Source: Aphrocallistes beatrix
Taxonomy: Eukaryota; Porifera; Hexactinellida; Sceptrulophora; Aphrocallistidae
Assembly: GCA_963281255.1 (NCBI GenBank)
Contig: OY725497.1
Coordinates: 2,961,968 to 3,025,967 of the forward strand
Length of the DNA stretch: 64,000 nt
Direction: 5' to 3'
Translations under genes and position numbers: made by a program
Shown here: positions 56,899-64,000 of the stretch, piece by piece
How positions within the stretch are numbered: the first letter of the stretch is position 1
Layout: every line of letters starts with the position of its first letter
Notes under the pieces: generated by a model
Databases searched by the model: none
Seen by the model: the letters and a program-made list of their open reading frames with translations, nothing else
Told to the model about the DNA's origin: nothing

Positions 56899-57282
56899 AA
56901 GCAGGAAAGCTTGTATTTATATACAAGCTGCTCAATACACATAAATGAATAATCGCATCATTTTAGATTGATAGACATTTAGATACATTAGTTGATTATT
57001 TGTTGGTATTTAATCTATTACCATCATTTTTGTGATACGTCTTTAGTTTATTACCATCATCTTTGTGATACGTCTTGAGTTTATAACCACGTTTAAGGAT
57101 ACCGCCCTCAAAAAACATCGCATGACATTAAAAAAAATGGCAAAACTTTTTGTTATTAATTCCATTATAGTAATGTGGTCTACCATCTAATCGTACTTGT
57201 TGGAAGGTATTTATTTTGATTTTTCTGTGGTGACCCTCTAAAGATTAGTGTTAGTAATATCATAACATGATGCTTCTATAAC

Positions 57283-60200
57283 TTACTTATATTTTGTCTT
57301 AAAGGCTGGAAAATAGTATGTGAAGTTGTCAGTATCTGTAGACTTGAAGGGTAGTATTTTTCTTGAAGGCATAGAATATAAATATTCTAATTTCACCATG
57401 ATCCAATTTAAGAGAGAACAAATTGTTGGATTTAACGATAATAGTACAATTCCATCTTCGTGGGTTTCCATCTTTGGTTCTAATGACAGCAAACCCCTTT
57501 CTAATGTAAACATTTTACGGAATATATTCAAAATTTCACTCTCTCGGACTAATTTGCCTTTAGAGAGCTTTACAATTGTTATAAGTTCGTCCTGATCTAA
57601 AATTGAGAATTGAAATATTCCGGATATCGGTTCATTCCTAGTAAAATAGTAGAGCACATCTTTGACACGATTATTATTGCAGTTTAGAATGTTTTCAACT
57701 TCAACACTGCTACTTTCCATGTATTCTGTGAGAGGGTTGGGACCAATATTTTTAACTAATTCTCGGAACGCAGTAATAGAGAGTCCATTCTGTAAGTATT
57801 CTGTTACTCTCTTCCATTGCACATGGGAGGGAATGAACAAACGAGCTGACTGTGGGACACATTTCAATTTTTGATCAGTATCAATATGTATGATAGCGGG
57901 TGGAATGTTCTTAATAGTACCAAGAGTAACTCCATCAAATACGACCACATCAGGATTATCCTTGCATATCGAACATGTAAAACTAGTTGTATAGTTAATA
58001 TTGACGAGTCGGAGGTATGCATTCCATACATGATGGAATACATGATAGCGAATCTTACAATTTCTTCCCAAACGTATAAGCTTCCGATTCTTTGCCCTAT
58101 TAAATGTAATTTAGGCTGGTTTAGGTAATAAATCATTGAGAATCCCTGTTTAATTTCAAGATAGTCAGTAATTTGGTCTATGTATGAATCACTTGCTATC
58201 AGGGTGTGAATTTAACCCGGGTTAAATAGGTTTAACCCAGCCCATTTTAAACCTGGGTTAAACCTGTCAACCCTGCTTACTATACTACATACTACTAGTA
58301 TGTATACACAATTATCACTTAACTAACAAATCCTTGTAGAGTATTCTTAGACATAGTCATTAGTTCGCTGTATTCATATAAGAGTGAATAATGAATTAAA
58401 TAGCGATTGTTAAGGTTTAGGGGTAAGTCAGAGTCCCCATCATAGTTTGCTATACAATTGCATGGACCAGTGCAGGTGGCATTGAATACTAAACAGTTAT
58501 AAATTTACAAATAAAAGACAATTAAGGTATTAAAAAAATAAGAATAAATGTATACCTTGATGGCCTGGCAAAGAAATAACATCGCTCTCAGTATATATTA
58601 CGATTCCTTTGGTTATGTGTGCCGGTTTCATATTATTAAACCAATGACCATGAAGACAAATATCCTTTTCAGGTTTAATATTAACAGGCAATTTGATTCC
58701 ATACTTTTGTTGGTCATCATAAACTCTGGAAAGATTGTCATCTAGGGATAATGGGATGGAAATGTTAGAAATTACTTCATAGGTTTGCTCACAGTAATCA
58801 CTAATTTCAAGTAGAGATAGCTGTAAAACGTTGAGTAGTGAAGATTTTAAATGAAAGTACTTCAAACAAGTTCGGCAATACCAATTACAGTCGAACCTGC
58901 TATAATGGCCACTCTATATAACGGCCACCTGTCTATAGCGGTCACCAATGAACAGCCAGTCCGAAATTCCATAATATTGAACCTGTGTATAGCGGTCACC
59001 TGCTCAACGCGGCCAGTGGCCACCCGTTTGTAGTCCCTTACTGACCCTAAAACTGTCTATAATGGCCACTACTTGACTATAACGGCCATCCCCTTTTTCA
59101 CCTTTTTAAGTGTTTATTACATGACCTGTTACGAACGATAAACAAATTTCATGTAATTACTTCAAGTAATGGATTTCTAAAAGCTTGATATTTATTGCAC
59201 TATTTAGATACCTTTTGGGGATTAAAACAATTACCTGTATATAACGGTCACCTGTGTATAACGGTCAATTTTGTTCAGTCCCTTGGGTGGCCGTTATATA
59301 CAGGTTCCACTGCACCTTCCTAAATTGCATATGTGATTACGAAAGTGTATTATAAAATTTCAAATGAATTATATTGGATTTTACAAGTACGTTAGTTATA
59401 CATTGCAGAAATACATATTCTGCGTCTATTATTAGGACTGAATTATCCTTTAAAAAGTAAAAGGATAATCCTCCATCAACATTCGCCTCAATTTCCTGGT
59501 ATAGTTCATCCTCAATGGAAAGTTTAGCAACCTTAGCATGCAGACATCCATTATCCCTGCAACTTGTGCACAGAAGTGATGTAACTATCACTATTGCAGA
59601 TTGACGGAGGATTTGTTTAGATAAATTAAAAATAGCAACAATGAAATAAAGTAAATTTAATCACGCAATTATATTTGTTTTGTGCCAAGTAAGAATATCC
59701 CTTGGTGCAGAACAATACTTAATTAATTAAATGTACCTATTCTAAATAGATATTATAGTTTTACCTTCATCGTCTGCAAAGTCACACAATGCTATGATAT
59801 CAGTGGCATCAAGCTTCCAAAGTCTCCCAGTGTGTAAGAGAGAGTGTAAATATTGATCCACAGGTGAAAGGCTCAACATGTCGAGGGCAATATCAGGATC
59901 AGGATCATGATTGGGTTGAGGTTCATCAGAGATATGTGTGAGTTCATCTGTTAAAGTGAATATTATTACAGTCAACTCAGCATATTTTTATTTTAACTCT
60001 GGTTAATCAGGACAAAATATCGTGTATTGATTAAGATGAGCCATAGTCTACTGCAGCGCTGTCCAACAGGCGGCCCGCGGCCTTGCTTTGTGCGGCCCGC
60101 GTTGCCTGTCAATCTCCCAATTTTTTACCCACTTTCAGACAAATTCTCCCAATTTTTCCATATTATGCATCTCGTTTTCTTCCACAAGTATTATTCGCGC

Positions 60201-60865
60201 CATGATTGCCTTATTTAATCATTCGTTATAGTATATGGCTATATGCCAAAATGCCTCCATCCATACCCATCCCGAGTGCACGCCCCTGTATTGCGGCCCG
60301 AAGTAAATATAGTTGGACAGCCCTGGTCTACTGTATATAAGGCCTCAGAGTAACTTGACTAGTCTATGCGGAAAATCTATGCGGAAAATTTTTTAATAAA
60401 AACACTTAGAAGTGCCCTTAAACGACCTCTGAAAATCAGCAAATTTGTCACAAATATACCCTATTGCGCAACCATGTGGTGACTAATCTAAATTTTAACA
60501 ACGGATGGGGGTACTTTGACACCATATTTATATATGCTGATAATACATTCCTAAGCTATATTGTGCTTTGTTAATTATTTAAGGCAGCTCGTGTATTAGT
60601 TCAACCATCTTCTACCGCATCCCTAGTCCCAAATTCGCAAGTCACTCTGAGGCCTTATTATAGTAGGCTATGGATGAGCTAACTGTATTTAAAGCATGAA
60701 TTTTATATAGAAATTAAACGAACGGAAAGTTAATGAAAAGTCTGGATTTGGGATTGATCGATTTTCCTCTATTTGAAGCTCAGAGAGATTAAGTACTTCT
60801 GTACTTCTTCGTTTACATATTATAGGTTCAAGTTCAGTCATTATTAGCTTTTTCTCTTCTGCCAT
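57283..60865 (-). CDS. candidate six-exon KDZ-associated-type (HMGXB3-like) protein
   Basis: Exons inferred from splice consensus and phase: 60,724-60,865, 59,765-59,947, 59,385-59,590, 58,556-58,820, 58,328-58,488 and 57,283-58,089, giving 587 residues with no internal stop. Exon 3 has a SWIM-like cysteine cluster (CTSCRDNGCLH). Exon 5 reads CTGPCNCIANYDGDSDLPLN. The last exon has FTCSICKDNPDVVVFDGVTL, a Cys pair followed by a conserved DG segment. I recall these signatures from the cysteine-cluster proteins that travel with KDZ transposases and from vertebrate HMGXB3. The transposase catalytic core is not seen. Weak points: the first exon's donor (TCC|GTTCGT), the exon 6 acceptor (58,089 or 58,080), and a perfect GTAAGT near the stop that could mean more exons downstream. 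Three MITEs lie in the introns. Confidence 0.6.
58200..58275. mobile_element. 76-bp minimal hAT MITE
   Basis: CAGGGTGTG and TCAACCCTG ends, TTAACCCGGGTTAAA inside, and CTTGCTAT / CTTACTAT at the two flanks (8-bp duplication with one change). It is a minimal relative of 11,315-12,097 and lies in the last intron of the KDZ-type gene. Confidence 0.8.
58888..59312. mobile_element. pogo-like MITE in an intron
   Basis: CAGTCGAACCTGCTATAATG at the left and GGTTCCACTG at the right; TATAACGGCCAC repeats. It is almost the same as 33,312-33,737. It lies in intron 3 of the KDZ-type gene. Confidence 0.85.
60054..60325. mobile_element. hAT-type MITE with perfect 8-bp target duplication
   Basis: Ends CAGCGCTGTCCAAC and GTTGGACAGCCCTG, with GTCTACTG duplicated at 60,046-60,053 and 60,326-60,333. 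It contains GCGGCCCGC palindromes. It is inserted into the right end of an older TA-type element that starts near 59,969. Confidence 0.9.
60334..60680. repeat. dispersed repeat with inverted ends, second copy
   Basis: AAGGCCTCAGAGTAACTTG at the left and CAAGTCACTCTGAGGCCTT at the right. The interior matches 46,087-46,390. Confidence 0.8.
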
Positions 60866-61247
60866 TGTAGGAATTTTGAAAAGAGTATTGAATGAGAAAT
60901 GTATTTATTAGATCCAATATTTTATTTATAGATAAATCAAATGCACGATATGAAAAGCATGGCAACAAACAGACAACATTAGTACGCAATTGTTGCATTT
61001 GTATCCATTGTAACAAGAGTATATAATTACATTTGGTAAGAATCCATAAATTTTAAGTCAATTAATGCAACCGCATCAGTGTGAATAACTGATTTGTTGA
61101 TCCGTTGTTACGAATTACATGGAGATGTTCGTATGTGTATCAACTATATTATTTAACCAGCTAGGAATAAAAAATTATACATTCTTAAACTCTTATTATT
61201 AAATACAAAAGACATGAAATTATAAAGCAAGTGGATGATAAATTAAC
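60866..61247. other. gene-free spacer
   Basis: AT-rich, upstream of the KDZ-type gene's proposed first exon. I see no promoter motif I would defend. Confidence 0.4.
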
Positions 61248-61303
61248 GATCATGATCTACGTACTTTCGACGATCATGATCTTCGTACCATAGGATCATG
61301 ATC
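61248..61303. repeat. three GATCATGATC palindromes
   Basis: The 10-bp palindrome sits at 61,248-61,257, 61,272-61,281 and 61,294-61,303, spaced 22-24 bases, with TACGTA or CTTCGTAC text between. Confidence 0.9.
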
Positions 61304-61340
61304 TACATATCCTGTTTAATCGAGCTATTTAAAAGTAAGT

Positions 61341-61423
61341 AGCGCATGCGCTGCATTTGAGTAGCGCATGCGCTACATTTGAGTAGCGCATGCGCTGTAC
61401 TACTCAAAAGCAGCGCATGCGCT
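61341..61423. repeat. four AGCGCATGCGCT palindromes
   Basis: The 12-bp palindrome sits at 61,341, 61,363, 61,385 and 61,412. The outer text AAAAGTAAGT and ACTTACTTTT is inverted, so the cluster is a small foldback unit. Confidence 0.9.
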
Positions 61424-61754
61424 ACTTACTTTTAAAATATATGGTTTAATCGGTTTCAACCTTGGTTATAATATATTTTATAACTAATTTACCAATCATA
61501 TCCAATCACTATCTGTAAAAATAGGTCAACATACAGACTATAAAAATTCAGTATATAAATCTATAAACTTTACTTTACTTTACTATTTATTAAAGATTAT
61601 TTATTTCATCTGCGCAGTATTAATATTTATGAACACGAATATTATCAGTATTGGTATTCGGTTAGAGTACCGAATATTATCAGTATTCGTATTCGGTTGG
61701 GTAGCCATTAATGAATACTGATATTCGGTTCAATCGGTTTTATCCTTGCTTATA

Positions 61755-61847
61755 ATGAATCAATGTGAGCCTAGGCACCCAAAGGGTGTCTCCGGCGGAC
61801 ACAAAGTGTCCACCAGTCGCACAGCGCAAACAAGCGAAGCACGTTTG
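61755..61847 (+). repeat. Helitron-like 3' fragment (copy L)
   Basis: Only the last 90 bases remain: GTGTCTCCGGCGGACACAAA, then GCGCAAACAAGCGAAGC and the end GTTTG|T. Confidence 0.7.
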
Positions 61848-61920
61848 TTAATATGAAAATGAAAGTACAGTATAGCACCAAGTGGAGCTTTCCATCACTT
61901 CAATATCTAATTGGTACCAC

Positions 61921-62227
61921 CATAGGCGTCGTAAACTTTATTTCCTACCCTTGGACTGCCCGGCCACAATAATCCAGGGCCGTTCAGTCAGTTAATCGGG
62001 CCGTATCTTCAGCTGATCCAGCGTTACCGTCAGCCAAATGGGCTGTGAACCCTTGATCTACATGAGGAATTAGTAACAGCCAATTACCAGTACATAATAG
62101 CACTAAGCTTTTTACCGGGTAGTACCCGGCATTAGACCGGATAGCACCCGGCCTGCCGGGTAGTACCCGGTATTCACTCTGGGCCGCCGGAAATTGCCGG
62201 GTAACCGGGTGAGTTACGACGCCTATG
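61921..62227. mobile_element. hAT-type MITE with perfect 8-bp target duplication
   Basis: CATAGGCGTCGTAA and its exact complement at the ends, GGTACCAC on both sides (61,913-61,920 and 62,228-62,235), and GCCGGGTAGTACCCGG palindromes inside. Confidence 0.9.
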
Positions 62228-62297
62228 GGTACCACACCTCAACCTGATACCATAACTTTGTCACATTTGGAAGTTTGAAATAACGAGGTATTGAAAA

Positions 62298-62886
62298 GTC
62301 GAGAGAGCATGCTCGTTAAGTCCAGAGAGCATGCTCATTAGGTCGAGAGAGAATGCTCATTAGGTCGAGAGAGCATGCTCCTTACATTTATACCTTCTTT
62401 ATGTTCAAAAAAGGTACAAGTATTTACTGATTTGAATCTACTACATGCGCCCTAGATACTGTACTTCCCGTACGGAGTATCACCTATAAAAATCCTGATG
62501 TAAAATTGGTTTAAATTAGTTCGAGAAGTTTCATATACTATGTAATAACTTCCTACTATTATAAGTAGGTATGATGCTGGTAACCAATGGAGGAATGGCG
62601 GAACTTTCGTCCCCTGAAATGCCCTTTTCGCACCTAATGATTTCTCAATCAAAATGCCTCATTTTCACCCTTTTTTTCAAACATACTCCACTCCAAAAGC
62701 CTCAATTTCCGTTCCTTACATATTAGTGTCCGTTTATTTTAGTCTCTAACGGGACAAAAATTCCAGGGACGAAAGTTCTGCTTACCCCAATGGAGTATAT
62801 AACGAGCATACTCTCTCGACCTAACGAGCATGCTCTCTCGACCTAACGAGCATGCTCTCTCGACTTAATGAGCATGCTCTCTCGAC
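62298..62886. mobile_element. element with inverted arrays of GAGCATGCTC units at both ends
   Basis: The left end has four 22-bp units with GTCGAGAGAGCATGCTC. The right end has four units in the opposite orientation (GAGCATGCTCTCTCGACCT). The interior has no coding frame. Half of it recurs inverted at 56,185-56,366. Target duplication not resolved. Confidence 0.85.
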
Positions 62887-62978
62887 TATTTATTATAAGG
62901 AAATAACATGTTAATGTTATATTGATTAAGACTCAACTACTCAATGTTGACCGAGTCTACATGTTATTTAAAATGTCA

Positions 62979-63475
62979 CAAGCGCGCTTCGCTTGCTTGC
63001 GCTGCGCGGTTGGCAGACACTTTGTGTCAGCCAGAGGCGCCCTGTGGGCGCCTGGGATCACATTGATTAATTATAAGGGAGAAAGCATTTCCAAATACGT
63101 CTGTCCTACTATAATAATCGATATCGCACGTAAAATCACCAAATTTGTCAAATTTTAAAATTTTGATGAGTAATGATGACATCACAACAAAGTGATGAGT
63201 CATCATTTTTTGATGATAGTTGCATCATATGTGAGGCGTGTTAGTATACAGATTCAATTAAAATTCCAGTCTTTTATCACCTAAAAGTTATCGTCAAAAA
63301 CTAAAATTTCTGATTCTAAAAAAGGTGACAATGACGTCATAATTCCATGATGAGTTGACATTTTAGTCTGAACTCAAAACTTAGTGGAGCCAGAGCCAAA
63401 AAGATTCTACATGCCAAAAATCAGCTTTCTGTGCCAGGCAGTTTCTTGAATCTATTCGTTACAAATATATATATA
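62979..63475 (-). mobile_element. Helitron-like element (copy M), 5' end replaced by a MITE
   Basis: The complement ends GCGCGCTTG|T, with the hairpin slightly degraded. A CRE-like site lies near 63,331. A pogo-like MITE has inserted in its AT microsatellite, and the 5' terminus is not seen beyond it. Confidence 0.8.
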
Positions 63476-63765
63476 CAGTCGACTCCGCTTAATAGGGTCA
63501 CATCGGTCAGGGGATATTTTGACCCGATTAAGCGGAGAACTCTATTAATTAACCCTTGAAAGCATTTGGGATTTTTCTATTTATAATAGTAACCCCAAAC
63601 TTATATGGCTTCCCCATTGAAAATTGCTTAAACCGGAAATGACGCAACACATTCCTGTGGCAAGCGTGGGCCTCCATGTGTGAGAGCTATTCCGGTCCTG
63701 CCAAAAGTGGCCCGATTAAGCGGCTGACCTATTTAAACAGTGACCCTATTAAGCAGAGTCGACTG
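63476..63765. mobile_element. pogo-like MITE with an inner insertion
   Basis: CAGTCGACTCCGCTTAATAG at the left and the near complement at the right (one mismatch: AAGCAGAG), TA on both sides. About 110 inner bases (from near 63,550) match the repeat at 26,470-26,560 and interrupt the element. Confidence 0.85.
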
Positions 63766-63798
63766 TATATATATGTTAGAACAAATTTGCGAAATCAA

Positions 63799-63923
63799 CA
63801 ATTATGCATAATTGTCGCCAATTATGCATAATTGTTCATCTAATGTAACAATTATGCATAATTGTTGTGAAAGAACATTTTTACATAATTGTTTTAAATG
63901 TAAGCAACAATTATGCATAATTG
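63799..63923. repeat. four CAATTATGCATAATTG palindromes
   Basis: The 16-bp palindrome sits at 63,799, 63,819, 63,849 and 63,908; a fifth, broken copy lies near 63,883. Confidence 0.9.
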
Positions 63924-64000
63924 TCATCCTGACTCGCGCATTCTGCCTGTCAGCCTATCTGTAGCTACCTTAATGTTAGTAAAGACCTACAGCGTAGCTC

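Noticed and set aside
1..64000. tRNA, rRNA or other structured RNA genes
   Set aside because: I looked for tRNA-like arms and conserved rRNA text and saw none. A covariance-model scan would be needed to be sure.

Overview
The window is nuclear DNA from an animal, most likely an early-branching or otherwise TE-rich marine invertebrate. The evidence is GT-AG introns, a WAVE/SCAR protein, COG8, a WIPI4-type autophagy protein and an arginine kinase, all set in AT-rich DNA dominated by transposable elements. I cannot name the species. Four genes are certain: WDR45/WIPI4 (8.6-9.7 kb, +), arginine kinase (35.5-36.6 kb, -), a four-exon WAVE/WASF gene (37.8-49.7 kb, -) and COG8 (47.0-48.9 kb, -). Splicing by eye, checked by reading phase at every junction, gave four more candidates: a two-exon signal-anchored protein (3.9-7.1 kb, +), an RRM plus multiple-MLLE protein related to poly(A)-binding protein (28.3-30.7 kb, -), a CG-1-like/MULE-derived gene (42.5-45.6 kb, +) and a six-exon KDZ-associated-type gene (57.3-60.9 kb, -). 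Two single-exon candidates remain: a small PPxY membrane protein (17.3 kb, -) and a coiled-coil protein (21.1-21.8 kb, -).

Layout. 0-12 kb: AT-rich DNA with hAT-type MITEs, the signal-anchored candidate and WDR45. 12.85-16.2 kb: a decayed Ty3/gypsy retroelement on the minus strand. 16-21 kb: Helitron-like elements, MITEs and two small genes. 22.2-25.2 kb: a 23-bp satellite with higher-order structure. 25.3-35.4 kb: many copies of one Helitron-like family, with the RRM-MLLE gene among them. 35.5-50 kb: arginine kinase, then the WAVE gene. WAVE intron 1 contains all of COG8 on the same strand. WAVE intron 2 contains the CG-1/MULE-derived gene on the opposite strand. 50-57 kb: MITEs, a decayed hAT transposase and a BED zinc-finger exon. 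57-61 kb: the KDZ-type gene, with MITEs in its introns. 61-64 kb: clusters of short palindromes, MITEs and Helitron-like copies.

The four certain genes do ordinary cell work: autophagy, phosphagen energy buffering, actin nucleation through Arp2/3, and Golgi tethering. They form no operon. The more unusual content is the nested-gene arrangement, three genes or gene families built from mobile or repeated modules, and a Helitron-like family with A^T insertion sites in which nearly every complete copy carries perfect CRE palindromes and usually an AP-1 site. All exon joins are inferred from splice consensus and phase. No search or transcript data was available.
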